This document shows positions 16,358 to 28,066 of a stretch of 64,000 nt of DNA, piece by piece (position 1 is the stretch's first letter; every line of letters begins with the position of its first letter). The stretch is taken from assembly GCF_014384905.1 (NCBI RefSeq), contig NZ_JACRSV010000005.1, forward strand, positions 1 through 64,000, in the 5' to 3' direction. The position numbers were made by a program, and so were the translations under genes. The notes below the pieces were generated by a model, which was not told the origin of the DNA, did not search any database, and was given only the letters and a program-made list of their open reading frames with translations. Source of the stretch: Fumia xinanensis. GTDB taxonomy: Bacteria > Bacillota > Clostridia > Oscillospirales > Ruminococcaceae.

Positions 16358-16387
16358 AGCACCCGCCAACTAGCCGGGAGCTTTTTT

Positions 16388-17848
16388 CTATTTCTTCAGT
16401 TTTGTCATAAACTTACCTAAAACTTTTTTTGTTAAGAACAGCATCGTCTCGTCTTTAAGTAGCAGCAGCGCTCCGAAATAAACGAAAATGCAAATCGGTA
16501 CAATAGCAACACAGTTTACAATCACGCCGAATCCCATCTGTTTGATCAGCCAGGTAATAGGGACAAACAGCAACGCCAACAAAATATATTTGACATTCGT
16601 CCTTGTGAAGAAGTGGAAATCGATACCAAGTCTGTTGCGGATAAACCAGAACATTATCACCATAACGACTATTTCTGCAATCAAGGTAGTGGAAACCGCT
16701 GTCACCGGGGTATAAAGCCCCATCCAGATTAGAAGTCCATTCAAAGCAACGTTTAAAATGCCACCGACCAGCAAAATTCTTACCAGGAATTTCTCCTGGT
16801 TTTTTACATAAAGCACCTGGTTAGCGCAGATCGTGTAGACCGAGCTTTCCATCGTTCGAATGGCAAAAATGATAAGAACCGGAATCGACGCGTCATACTT
16901 GCCGTCGCCGTAAATCCACATGATCTCCGGTGCCAGACAGGCAATCCCCACACACGCGGGGAAAACCACTAACATAAAACTCTTGTAACTCTTATTAAGC
17001 AGTTCCATGTACTGTGCCTGCTTGTTGTTGCTGTTATAGTATGCAAGCCGTGGCACCGCCACCATGACAATGGAGGCCAGCAAGTTTGAAATCATATACG
17101 TAATATCTTGAGGCGTCTTATAGACCGTCACCGAAACTTTGTCCACCACCTGCCCCAGCATCATTTTGTCAAATTGAGTATATAGGAGATTGACATTTGA
17201 TATGATAAGAATGCTGATAAGCGGAACAATGTGCTTTTTTATTTCCAGGTCTTTAAAACTGATGGGAATCCGTTTGCTCACGTATATAAAACTGATGAGA
17301 TTGTTGAGAATATCGGTCAAGACGATGATAACGCTGTATTTGACCACGTCGTCCGGCTTGTGGATGAAAGCAAAAATCCCCACCACGTAAATCAGCCGTA
17401 CTATCACCGTCTTGATGGTGATGAACCGGTAATTTTCTACCGCCTCGTTAAGCCATTCCACCATGAAGATGTTGGCGAACACCTTAAGCCCCAGAACCAG
17501 GTAAATCATCTTGCTCATGGATTCCACCGAGAACCACACTACGCCGGTATAGGCGATGAGTACGATGACATTGGTGGCAATACCAATGGAAAACAGGCTG
17601 GAATAGAGCTTTTTGGTCTTTTCTTTGTCGTCCCGGACTCCCGCCAGTTCCCGAATGCCATAAGTGTAAATTCCAAAAACGCCGAAAATCAGGGCAAAGT
17701 CCAGCCAAGTACTAGCATCGTTAAAGGCACCGTACAACTGCTTGTCAAAAAGCCGCTGGATATACGGGCCCACCAACACCGGAACAATCAGCCGGAACAC
17801 TTTGAGTACAAAATTATAGATGGAATTGGTCGCAATCGATTTAGACAT
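16388..17848 (-). CDS. Polysaccharide flippase (Wzx/MATE superfamily)
   Basis: A 486-residue integral membrane protein with 12 to 14 predicted hydrophobic segments, beginning MSKSIATNSIYNFVLKVFRLIVPVLVGPYI, as in the polysaccharide transporter family. It would flip lipid-linked glycan units across the membrane. It is the last gene of the leftward surface-polymer cluster and overlaps the LicD gene by eight bases. Its stop lies directly at the right boundary of the mobile element, which has removed half of its terminator. Confidence 0.88.
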   Translation of the reverse strand: MSKSIATNSIYNFVLKVFRLIVPVLVGPYIQRLFDKQLYGAFNDASTWLDFALIFGVFGIYTYGIRELAGVRDDKEKTKKLYSSLFSIGIATNVIVLIAYTGVVWFSVESMSKMIYLVLGLKVFANIFMVEWLNEAVENYRFITIKTVIVRLIYVVGIFAFIHKPDDVVKYSVIIVLTDILNNLISFIYVSKRIPISFKDLEIKKHIVPLISILIISNVNLLYTQFDKMMLGQVVDKVSVTVYKTPQDITYMISNLLASIVMVAVPRLAYYNSNNKQAQYMELLNKSYKSFMLVVFPACVGIACLAPEIMWIYGDGKYDASIPVLIIFAIRTMESSVYTICANQVLYVKNQEKFLVRILLVGGILNVALNGLLIWMGLYTPVTAVSTTLIAEIVVMVIMFWFIRNRLGIDFHFFTRTNVKYILLALLFVPITWLIKQMGFGVIVNCVAIVPICIFVYFGALLLLKDETMLFLTKKVLGKFMTKLKK

Positions 17849-18677
17849 GTCCGCCCTCTTTTAAATTGGGATGATATTCATGGTCAAACGACAGATAGTG
17901 GGGCTTGTGGTTGGAAAACCGTTTGTCTTCCGGCGGCGGGGTCATATAATCCCCGTAGCAGACCTTCAAGGTCTCATGAGTGTTTTCCGGAACCGGCAGC
18001 TCAAACCCGTCATATTCCACATATTGCGGCGTCCCCAGCCATTCCCGCTTGAAGTCGTATTTGTGCCGGAAGGTGTAGGAAATAATATCACTGCACATAG
18101 TATCGTCTTTTTTCAGCTTCGGAAACACCTTCCGGTACCACCACTTGCAGATTTTTTCACTTTTGAAAATCCGGTTGGTCAATTTGTAGAGATACCGCCC
18201 CGAATGGCTTGGCACATACTGCCGCTTGGCGTTGAAATCAAACATGGTGATGAGCTCTGTGACCCGGCGGAGAAATCGGTTTTTCACATAATCGTCCAAT
18301 ACAAAAATATCGACGAAAATTCCGTGGTGCATCTCCAAATCCTTGTTTTCTACCTCGGCAAAAGCAGTATTATTCTTCCGGATTTTCGCAAACTTCACCG
18401 TATAGCCCTTATCGGTTTCCACGTCCTGAAAAAAATACCCTTCTACGGGATTTTGTAGCCACAACTCCCGAAACCGTTCAAAATCCTCCCGGAACATAAC
18501 GATGTCCGCGTCGTTGTCCCAGGGGATAAAGCCGTGATGCCGCACAGCCCCCAGCTCGGAGCCATAAAAGAGATAGTAGGGCACCTGGTACTTCCGACAA
18601 AAGCCGTCTATGACCAATAAAATTTCGTTAACCGTTTGCTGGACCCGTTTGAGAGTCTCTTCATCCATTTCAACCAT
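17841..18677 (-). CDS. LicD family phosphotransferase
   Basis: A 278-residue LicD-type protein: YGSELGAVRHHGFIPWDND with the DxD pair is the nucleotidyltransferase-like metal site. LicD proteins transfer phosphocholine or other phospho-groups from CDP-linked donors to cell-wall glycans. The start at 18677 is two bases after AAGG; MDEETL at 18668 is equally possible. It sits between the polymerase and the flippase, so it probably decorates the repeat unit of this polymer. No choline uptake or CDP-choline gene is visible in the window. Confidence 0.85.
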   Translation of the reverse strand: MVEMDEETLKRVQQTVNEILLVIDGFCRKYQVPYYLFYGSELGAVRHHGFIPWDNDADIVMFREDFERFRELWLQNPVEGYFFQDVETDKGYTVKFAKIRKNNTAFAEVENKDLEMHHGIFVDIFVLDDYVKNRFLRRVTELITMFDFNAKRQYVPSHSGRYLYKLTNRIFKSEKICKWWYRKVFPKLKKDDTMCSDIISYTFRHKYDFKREWLGTPQYVEYDGFELPVPENTHETLKVCYGDYMTPPPEDKRFSNHKPHYLSFDHEYHPNLKEGGHV

Positions 18678-18861
18678 ACCCTTCTAAAAGGAAAATATTA
18701 TTGTAAAATAGCAAGGTTCTCGGACAGTAACCGTCCAACATCCATCCGTAATCTCTGACTGCGTCCGCGAATCGGGTTCTCATTGTGCAACAACAAGATT
18801 CCAGAGCGATGCCAGTTCGGTACCCGCCCGCAATCTTCGATTGCATTAATGGGCCGGGTTC

Positions 18862-20370
18862 CTATTTCCCTGCAGATTTTTTAAAAATCTTATCATGGAG
18901 CCGCGCTATAATCGGTTTTGGGCTGTTGGGATATTCCCGGTCGATAAAATACATGATGACACTCATATACATCCAGAAAATGACGCCCAGATAGTAATGG
19001 CCGTACACAATGCCGGTGTCGGTCATGGTGCGCAGCAATATCGTTACGATGATACAGATTCCCGCGATTGCCAGCATGTTTTGATTCTTGTTTTTATAGC
19101 TCCAGATCATATATCGGATTACCCTGACGAGTACCATCAGCCCAAAAATCAGGAAGATGCCCAGGCCCACCAACCCTGATGCCGCCGCTATCTGGAAAAA
19201 CAGGTTATGAAGTCCACCTGTTACGCCGGGGAGATAAACGTCGTCGCCAAAATTTGTAAAGTATCTAGCCGCATAGCGATATGCATGGATAGGTACATTG
19301 TCGTTTCCGACGCCGAAGAGAGGATCGTTTTCGATAATATGCAAGCCGGACTGCCAAAGGAAATACCGCCCGCCGTATTTGGAACCGTAGTCCTCCCGCT
19401 CCAGATCCGCCGCCGCGTTTCCCGCCATGTCGTCGTTTAATGGAATACCGGTGTTGGGCAGGCTGTCCACCAGCTGCTGACTAATCGCTGAATCCTTAAT
19501 GACAAGACTTGGCAGCACGCCGATTGCCAACTCATGGGCGCCGTTGACCGCCAGTGGTAGGATAATCGCCGCGGCGATAATTTTTTTACTCAGCTTCTTT
19601 TTGTCGTCCACCGTTTTGTACAGAGGAATGCCCATCAAAATTGGCAGCAGGATAAGGTAACAGCACAGAGCCAGAACGCTCCCGCGGGAGTTGCACATAA
19701 AGAGGATCATCATCTCTACAAATGCATTTGCGATGTAAAACCATTTGAGCCGTTTGGGGAGATTTCCCTTCAGGATGATGAGGCAAACCACCGTTAACAT
19801 GATGTTCAGCACCGAGAAAAAGCTGGCGGCGTTGGGGTTGGTGTAAAAGCCCCAAATTCTTCCGTTATAAACACCGTAATAGAAGATGTCATCCCCGATG
19901 AGATAGCTGAACTTCAGATTCAAGAAGTAGGTAAGGAAGCTTATGAGCTGCCCTACAAACGAAACGATCATGAATACATGGTTAAACCGGAGAAGCTCCT
20001 GCTTGACCTGCCCGGGCTCCTTTTTCCCATCATAAGAATATAGCACCATCATATTTACCACCATGTAGCAAAGCATGGCTAGATTTCGAGCAAAATTCTC
20101 CTGACGGTTAACCAGACAGGTAATGGCATAGGAAATCAAAAACAGATATAGTATGCCTCGATACCGGTTGACCATGAAAAGCCGGTCGGTAAACAGGTCT
20201 TTTACTAAAATGCAGGCAGACCAGAGTAAAGTGAACTTCACCAGCGGGCCCACAATAGGATTTAAAAATGCACAGGTGCGGAGAACAACCACCACAAGCA
20301 GCACCATGCGAAATGTATTATGGTCGAAGATGGTGCTCACCAGTCTGGACCAAAAGCCTTTCTTTTCCAT
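18862..20370 (-). CDS. O-antigen ligase/polymerase (Wzy-like) membrane protein
   Basis: A 502-residue protein with about ten to twelve hydrophobic segments and a large extracytoplasmic loop (about residues 285-365) containing FLWQSGLHIIENDPLFGVG, a hallmark of Wzy_C O-antigen ligase/polymerase proteins. It would polymerise or ligate lipid-linked repeat units outside the membrane. Its start is immediately after the stop of the GT4 gene. The 184-bp gap to LicD holds no gene, only short inverted repeats. Confidence 0.85.
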   Translation of the reverse strand: MEKKGFWSRLVSTIFDHNTFRMVLLVVVVLRTCAFLNPIVGPLVKFTLLWSACILVKDLFTDRLFMVNRYRGILYLFLISYAITCLVNRQENFARNLAMLCYMVVNMMVLYSYDGKKEPGQVKQELLRFNHVFMIVSFVGQLISFLTYFLNLKFSYLIGDDIFYYGVYNGRIWGFYTNPNAASFFSVLNIMLTVVCLIILKGNLPKRLKWFYIANAFVEMMILFMCNSRGSVLALCCYLILLPILMGIPLYKTVDDKKKLSKKIIAAAIILPLAVNGAHELAIGVLPSLVIKDSAISQQLVDSLPNTGIPLNDDMAGNAAADLEREDYGSKYGGRYFLWQSGLHIIENDPLFGVGNDNVPIHAYRYAARYFTNFGDDVYLPGVTGGLHNLFFQIAAASGLVGLGIFLIFGLMVLVRVIRYMIWSYKNKNQNMLAIAGICIIVTILLRTMTDTGIVYGHYYLGVIFWMYMSVIMYFIDREYPNSPKPIIARLHDKIFKKSAGK

Positions 20371-21471
20371 TTATTCTCCTCCTGTCATTTGGTTGAGATA
20401 GCATCGTTCCATGTCTTTTACCAGTTCATCTGAGTCGTAATGAAGGGCTTTGAGCAATTCAGCTTGAGATGTTCGCTCTATATCCTTTGCCTTTAACACT
20501 TTTTTCGCCACGGATTCTGGACCTTCCCCCAAGGAAATAAATTGCACCAAATCGGAAATTTCCACTTCCCTTGTCACCGTATCGGAAATAAAGCAGGGAA
20601 GGCCTGAACACACTGCTTCCACAATGGTCAGCGGGAACCCTTCAAAGAGGGAAGGCAGCATCATGCAGTCCATAGCGTTCAGATAATCCTGGGGATTGCG
20701 GACATTGCCGGTAAAAATCACCTTGTCCTCTATCCCCAGCTCAGAAACCTTTTCTTTGAGCGATTGCTCCAGCGGTCCGCCTCCCACGATCAAAAAGCTG
20801 CTACGAGAATGCCTTTTCAGCACCTCGGCGAATACCTTCAAAGAAAACTCGTGGTTCTTTACCGGAACAAGCCGTCCCAGCTGTCCAATGACAAAACGAT
20901 CCGAAACACCTATATCCTTGCGCGTTTTCTCCCGAATCTGGTAATCAAAATCAAACTTTTTCAAATCTATGCCGTTGTTTGCAACAGTAAACGGCGCGTC
21001 ACCGTAAGCGAACTCTCCCGCCGCCTTAGAGCAGGCCAGGCGTATGATGTCCATTTTCTGAACCTTTGGCTTGTTGAACCTGTGAAGCACTTTCGGATAT
21101 AGGGAGCCCTCCACCTTTGCGCTGTGGCAATGGGCGATAACAATGGGAATCCTCGCTCGTTTCGCCTCCACCAAAGGGCAGATGTTGCTGTCAGAGGAAA
21201 GGTGGATGTGGCAAACGTCGAATTGCTCTTCCGCCATGATCCGGCGCAGATCGTCCCTATGCTGCTTTGGGTGACGGTTTCGGGCGGCGATTACCTTGAG
21301 ATGCCCGCCCAGTTCTTTGATATCCTTTTCGAAATAGGGATGGGGATCATTGGAAAGGAAGGTGCAGTCAAACACATCTGAATCGAGCTTACGAAACAGG
21401 TTGACCGCATAGGTAGAAAGTCCGCCGTTCCCCTTTCCGATAATTCCCATCAGTATTTTTGTCTTTTTCAA
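20371..21471 (-). CDS. GT4 family glycosyltransferase
   Basis: A 366-residue GT-B fold enzyme: N-terminal Gly-rich loop GIIGKGNGGLSTYA, C-terminal domain with IGQLGRLVPVKNH and the donor-binding motif PSLFEGFPLTIVEA (E-x7-E). It adds a sugar to a lipid-linked intermediate in the cytoplasm; donor and linkage cannot be read. It overlaps tagD by four bases and abuts the polymerase gene. Confidence 0.9.
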   Translation of the reverse strand: MKKTKILMGIIGKGNGGLSTYAVNLFRKLDSDVFDCTFLSNDPHPYFEKDIKELGGHLKVIAARNRHPKQHRDDLRRIMAEEQFDVCHIHLSSDSNICPLVEAKRARIPIVIAHCHSAKVEGSLYPKVLHRFNKPKVQKMDIIRLACSKAAGEFAYGDAPFTVANNGIDLKKFDFDYQIREKTRKDIGVSDRFVIGQLGRLVPVKNHEFSLKVFAEVLKRHSRSSFLIVGGGPLEQSLKEKVSELGIEDKVIFTGNVRNPQDYLNAMDCMMLPSLFEGFPLTIVEAVCSGLPCFISDTVTREVEISDLVQFISLGEGPESVAKKVLKAKDIERTSQAELLKALHYDSDELVKDMERCYLNQMTGGE

Positions 21472-21869
21472 TCCGATTCCTCCTTGGAAAGGAGGTCGCT
21501 TTTAATTTTTGTCGTAGAAATCTCAGGTGTCCGCGGCAGATAGACCACTTCGCAGAGGTCGCTGAGAAAATCAAATTTTCCTTTCCAATCGTCCCCCATT
21601 ACAAAAACATCCACTTTGAATTCCCTTACGTCCTCCCTTTTTTGTTCCCAGGAGGTCTCGGGAATGACCAAGTCTACATAGCGAATGGCCTCCAATAAAG
21701 CCTTCCTTTTTTCATAAGGGAAATAGCACTCTTTTCCTTTCCCCCGGTTGAACTCGTCAGTGGACAGGGCGACGATCAGATAATCCCCCTGTTCTTTGGC
21801 CCGCCGCAGCAGGTTGATATGCCCGTAATGGAGCAGGTCGAAGGTGCCGTAAGTAATGACTTTTTTCAT
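21468..21869 (-). CDS. tagD: Glycerol-3-phosphate cytidylyltransferase
   Basis: A 133-residue enzyme that makes CDP-glycerol from CTP and glycerol-3-phosphate. It has the HxGH motif in TFDLLHYGHINLL (residues 9-21) and the ISTTKIKSDL motif near the C-terminus, both required by the TagD family, at typical length. It lies next to the CDP-glycerol glycerophosphotransferase gene, so the activated precursor and the polymerising enzyme are produced together. Overlaps the GT4 gene. Confidence 0.94.
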   Translation of the reverse strand: MKKVITYGTFDLLHYGHINLLRRAKEQGDYLIVALSTDEFNRGKGKECYFPYEKRKALLEAIRYVDLVIPETSWEQKREDVREFKVDVFVMGDDWKGKFDFLSDLCEVVYLPRTPEISTTKIKSDLLSKEESD

Positions 21870-21895
21870 TCGGATAAATTCCTTTCCCCTGAGCT

Positions 21896-23047
21896 TTACA
21901 GCTCAATTCCGGCGATTTCAAGGACCCGTTCGCAGTCCCTGCCGCCTTCAAATTTATTCACGAGTTCGTTTACCGTCTGCCGTTTTTCCTTGTAAACATC
22001 TATTCCGTTCAACAGGTCGTCCACAAACCCCAAAAATTCCTCCGGCGTATTAATAAACGCTCCCGGCATCAGCTCATAGGGGTCGTCCACCACAAAACCG
22101 CGGTTATTCATATACTCGTCAATGTCGTCCACCGTAAAGCCAATGGGACGGTCGAGCAGCAGATAGTCAAAATAAACCGACGAATAATCGGTAATCAGCG
22201 CGTCGGCGTGAGATAAAAGCTCATACAGATTGCATTGAGTAGCCTGCATTCGCGCGTTGGTAACAATTTTAATGTTGCTGAAACTCTCGGTATCGATAAG
22301 GCTCAAATCCTGCGCCGGATGAATTTTCGCGATCATCAGGCAATTTTTCTCTTTGAGCTTTTCATTGACTCGCTCCATATCTTTCCGGTCGGAAAGAATG
22401 GGAAGGCCTGTCCCCTCCGCGGCTTTGATGTCATCCTGCCCGAGAAAATCCGACTGGCGGAAAGTGGGCATCCACAAAATGACCTTGTCGTACGCCGTTT
22501 CAAATCCCAACTGCCCCAGCGCGTCGTTTTGCACAAACATGGCATCGTTTCTTGGGTGTCCGCAGACTTTCACCTGCTCTTCCCGGCATCCGAAAGATTT
22601 CTGAATAATAGGCGCAAAAAAGTCTGATGCCGCCAATACGTAGGTAAAAAAGTTATAGTCCTTATCGTCTAGATAGTTGCCTATTTTTTTCAGCGGCGAA
22701 CCATGTGTAGTGTTGATCACAACCTGATGTTTAGACGGTTTTACAGGATATTTCCCAAAGGAAAAAAAGAAGTATTTGGCGGTAAAAAAATGCTTGACCC
22801 CTGCACCAGTACTTACAAACTGTACATTTTCCGGATGTGGCCGCACCGCAAAATCTTCCCAGTCGTTGACAGCACAGACAATCTGGTATTTCGAGCAGTC
22901 CCGAGAAACAAGATAATCGTAAACCGCCTTGGCGTTGTCCCGAAAGCCCATATTGCTGTAAAACACGATTTTGTTGGGATTTTTGGGTATCACTTTATTG
23001 ACAGCGGACAAAATTCCGCTCATCTTCATAATCGCTTCTTTGTTCAT
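21896..23047 (-). CDS. CDP-glycerol glycerophosphotransferase (TagB/TagF type)
   Basis: A 383-residue GT-B-like enzyme with INTTHGSPLK (catalytic His) and TDYSSVYFDYLLLDRPIGF, the signatures of the Glyphos_transf family. It transfers glycerol-phosphate from CDP-glycerol to a glycan or poly(glycerol-phosphate). It lacks the N-terminal extension of large TagF enzymes, so priming or single-residue addition is as likely as polymerisation. ATG 23047 is preferred to TTG 23059 because GAGG lies six bases before it. Confidence 0.88.
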   Translation of the reverse strand: MNKEAIMKMSGILSAVNKVIPKNPNKIVFYSNMGFRDNAKAVYDYLVSRDCSKYQIVCAVNDWEDFAVRPHPENVQFVSTGAGVKHFFTAKYFFFSFGKYPVKPSKHQVVINTTHGSPLKKIGNYLDDKDYNFFTYVLAASDFFAPIIQKSFGCREEQVKVCGHPRNDAMFVQNDALGQLGFETAYDKVILWMPTFRQSDFLGQDDIKAAEGTGLPILSDRKDMERVNEKLKEKNCLMIAKIHPAQDLSLIDTESFSNIKIVTNARMQATQCNLYELLSHADALITDYSSVYFDYLLLDRPIGFTVDDIDEYMNNRGFVVDDPYELMPGAFINTPEEFLGFVDDLLNGIDVYKEKRQTVNELVNKFEGGRDCERVLEIAGIEL

Positions 23048-23055
23048 CGCTTGCC

Positions 23056-23871
23056 TCAATTCTTCCGAAGGAATTTTTTGTAGACAAAGCTCCGAAGCCC
23101 ATTGGGCATCAGGCTCACCGCCACATGGGCCATGGAGGAGCTGAGGTAGTCCCCGTAGCTGCTGAGGCCCAGCTCATGAATTTTCTTTTTAACAGCCACA
23201 GCGCTTTTGAGATATTTCCATCCGCCCCGGCGCTTGAACATATTCCCGCCTGTACGGAAGTAAAGCAGATACTTATCGAGGTTTCTCCCCTTTGCGCCGT
23301 TTAGTAGCATCCGGGCCCACAGGTAATAATCCTCAAATCCCATGGCGTGCTGGTAGCTTCCCGCATCCAGTACCGCCTGCTTCTTGTACATGACGGTGGG
23401 ATGATTAAATGGATTGCGTCTTTTGGCGTACTCATAGATTTCCTCGTGGGTGAGTGGCACCGTCTTTTTAGACGTCACATTCCCCACATCCCCATCAAAC
23501 TCCAGCTCATGGCAGCCGCATATGCTGAGCTCCGGGTCGTCCTGAAAAGCCTTGAGCTGTTCGGCAAACCGGGTAGACATGGCGATATCGTCGGTGTCCA
23601 TCCTGGCCACCAACGGAAAGTCACATTGTTGAAGGCCAATGTTCAAAGCTTTTCCCAATCCCACGTTTTCCTTAAGCGGGACTGACTTGATAAGCGTCGT
23701 CTTTTCTTTGTATTCTGCGATTACCTGGTTAAGCTCATCTGTCAAAGGCCCGTCCTCTACCAGTACGATCTGGGACGGCAGCGCGGTCTGATTGAGCATG
23801 CTGTCCAGGCTTTGCCGCAGGTAATCCGGATTCTCTTTTACATAAACGGACATCAAAACCGAAAAATCCAT
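23056..23871 (-). CDS. GT2 family glycosyltransferase
   Basis: A 271-residue GT-A enzyme: MSVYVKENPDYLRQSLDSML at the N-terminus, DxD motif in ARMDTDDIA, and the acidic pair in GFEDYYLWARM. It transfers a sugar from a nucleotide donor. It is the first gene of the cluster after the promoter at 24001-24029 and starts with a GGAG site. The substrate is unknown. Confidence 0.9.
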   Translation of the reverse strand: MDFSVLMSVYVKENPDYLRQSLDSMLNQTALPSQIVLVEDGPLTDELNQVIAEYKEKTTLIKSVPLKENVGLGKALNIGLQQCDFPLVARMDTDDIAMSTRFAEQLKAFQDDPELSICGCHELEFDGDVGNVTSKKTVPLTHEEIYEYAKRRNPFNHPTVMYKKQAVLDAGSYQHAMGFEDYYLWARMLLNGAKGRNLDKYLLYFRTGGNMFKRRGGWKYLKSAVAVKKKIHELGLSSYGDYLSSSMAHVAVSLMPNGLRSFVYKKFLRKN

Positions 23872-24000
23872 TTTAACTCCATACTTTCTATCATAATTTT
23901 TTTATTTTTTCCTAATTAAAATATAGTACTCAAACAAACAACATAGGTATTTTTTCTAATTCACAAGCTCATTTCCTATTTTTAGACATATGTATTTTAT

Positions 24001-24029
24001 ATTATAGCAAAAATTTCCCCCATAATCAA
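24001..24029 (-). promoter_or_regulatory. Promoter of the surface-polymer cluster
   Basis: On the minus strand TTGATT (complement of 24024-24029) and TATAAT (complement of 24001-24006) have a 17-bp spacer. The leader to the GT2 start is about 120 bases and AT-rich. No other strong promoter appears inside the seven-gene cluster. Confidence 0.6.
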
Positions 24030-24176
24030 CCAGAAGAAAAATTTCCTGAAAAAAACGACCTTTTTCGACTTTAAGCATAGCTATTGTGTTAGATGAGAGA
24101 AAATGCATCACCTGCTGTTTTTTGTTATTTCTGTTCGAATTGCTGCAAATTACCCTTTATATTGAAAACCTTTCAG

Positions 24177-24208
24177 AAAAAGGCGCCGGTTTCATCCGGC
24201 GCCTTTTT
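24177..24208 (-). terminator. Terminator of the P-type ATPase gene
   Basis: AAAAAGGCGCCGG and its exact inverse (24196-24208) form a 13-bp stem with a six-base loop and T-runs in both directions. It lies two bases past the ATPase stop. The 300 bp to its left are AT-rich and non-coding apart from the cluster promoter. Confidence 0.9.
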
Positions 24209-24209
24209 C

Positions 24210-26921
<2,712 letters not shown>

Positions 26922-26932
26922 GTCGAACCTCC

Positions 26933-26969
26933 GTACATGTTATACTTAATTAAGATTAGTACATGTTAT
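26933..26969. promoter_or_regulatory. Direct repeat in the P-type ATPase upstream region
   Basis: GTACATGTTAT occurs at 26933-26943 and again at 26959-26969, 26 bp apart, each containing the palindrome ACATGT. They flank an AT-rich segment just before the ATPase ribosome site, so they could be regulator half-sites over the promoter. Confidence 0.45.
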
Positions 26970-27001
26970 GAAGCCTCCTGCCAAAATAGTCCATCTTCCC
27001 C

Positions 27002-27030
27002 TTGTATCTGCTTTTAAAATGAGATATAAT
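27002..27030 (+). promoter_or_regulatory. Promoter before the SDR gene
   Basis: TTGTAT (27002-27007) and TATAAT (27025-27030) with a 17-bp spacer. The transcript would have a leader of about 265 bases; in it AAACGCAG (27031) can pair with CTGCGTTT (27108-27115). No known riboswitch is recognised in the leader. Confidence 0.5.
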
Positions 27031-27302
27031 AAACGCAGTTGCAAAGCGTGTTAAAAAACTTTAGCCGCAGTTGATACGGTCATTCAAAAAATACAACTTA
27101 TTATGCTGCTGCGTTTCATTTATTATAAATTGGCTGGCAGGCAAAACCTTTAGCTACAGAATATGTTACTGAAATTACGGTATAACACCCACAATTGGTA
27201 CACTTTATATTCTGAAATAAAACTGCGGCAAATGGACGTGTCCGACTGCACCGGCATTCCCTGTCCGGCGCGCCAATAATCAATCTAACTTGAGGGAAAA
27301 AC

Positions 27303-28040
27303 ATGAACCGAACTGTATTAATTACCGGGGCTTCCGGAGGGATTGGGCAGGCAGCAGCTCTCGCTTTCTGGCAAAAGGGCTGCAATGTCGTTTTACACTA
27401 CAACACCCACGGCGACATAGCGAAATCCCTTTGCCACGATATGAACAATGCCCGCCCGCAAAGCGCCATTGCCGTCCCCGCCGACATCACGAGCCGCGAC
27501 CGAGTGAACGCCCTGTTTGACACAGCGGAAAAGGAACTTGGAACCGTCGATATTCTTGTCAACAACGCCGGAATTGCCCAGCAAAAGCTTTTTAGCGATT
27601 TAACTGACAGCGATTGGGACCGGATGTTCGATGTAAACGTCAAAGGAATGTTCTACTGCTGCCAGCGGGCCGTCCCCAAGATGATCCATCAAAAGCGGGG
27701 AAAAATCATCAACGTCTCCTCCATGTGGGGGCAGGTAGGCGCTTCCTGCGAAGTGCATTACTCCGCCTCCAAAGGTGCGGTTATCGCTTTTACCAAAGCT
27801 TTGGCCAAAGAATTGGGGCCCTCCGGCATACAGGTAAACTGCGTCGCCCCTGGCGTCATCGACACCCCGATGAACGGACACCTTTCCCCTGACGCAATAG
27901 AGACGCTCAAGGAAGAAACCCCTCTGGAAACTATAGGAACTTCCCAGGATGTGGCCGAAAGCATCCTGTTTCTCGGTTCTCCCGCATCCGACTTTATCAC
28001 CGGACAGGTTCTCGCCCCCAACGGCGGAATCGTCATCTGA
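27303..28040 (+). CDS. Short-chain dehydrogenase/reductase (FabG-like)
   Basis: A 245-residue classical SDR: NAD(P)-binding TGASGGIG (residues 7-14), NNAG motif, catalytic Ser in NVSS, and YSASK (Tyr and Lys). C-terminal PNGG fits FabG-type 3-oxoacyl reductases, but it stands alone without other fatty-acid genes, so a substrate outside fatty acid synthesis is equally likely. GAGGG precedes ATG 27303. The SGNH gene follows 26 bases later. Confidence 0.9.
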   Translation: MNRTVLITGASGGIGQAAALAFWQKGCNVVLHYNTHGDIAKSLCHDMNNARPQSAIAVPADITSRDRVNALFDTAEKELGTVDILVNNAGIAQQKLFSDLTDSDWDRMFDVNVKGMFYCCQRAVPKMIHQKRGKIINVSSMWGQVGASCEVHYSASKGAVIAFTKALAKELGPSGIQVNCVAPGVIDTPMNGHLSPDAIETLKEETPLETIGTSQDVAESILFLGSPASDFITGQVLAPNGGIVI

Positions 28041-28066
28041 CATCTTGAATAAGTGAGGTATTATCT

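Larger units (their letters stand above)
1273..16379. mobile_element. Tn4451-like integrative mobilizable element carrying a type I restriction operon
   Basis: All genes between azlD and the flippase are leftward and include a TnpX-type large serine recombinase, TnpW-like and TnpV-like proteins, a MobA/MobL relaxase with a DUF3847 partner, and restriction cargo. The outermost bases are the two halves of one A-run/T-run terminator: AAAAAAGCTCCC at 1261-1272 and GCTTTTTT at 16380-16387. A GA dinucleotide, the known target of the TnpX family, abuts each half (1273-1274 and 16378-16379). Removing the element would restore a short A-stem-T terminator between the convergent genes. Inside the ends is a perfect 13-bp inverted repeat. 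No conjugation (T4SS) genes are present, so transfer would need a helper. Exact crossover bases are inferred. Confidence 0.8.

Noticed and set aside
16230..16387. attR direct-repeat core other than GA
   Set aside because: Longer shared cores between the two ends could not be aligned in direct orientation; only GA and the inverted 13-mer are consistent.
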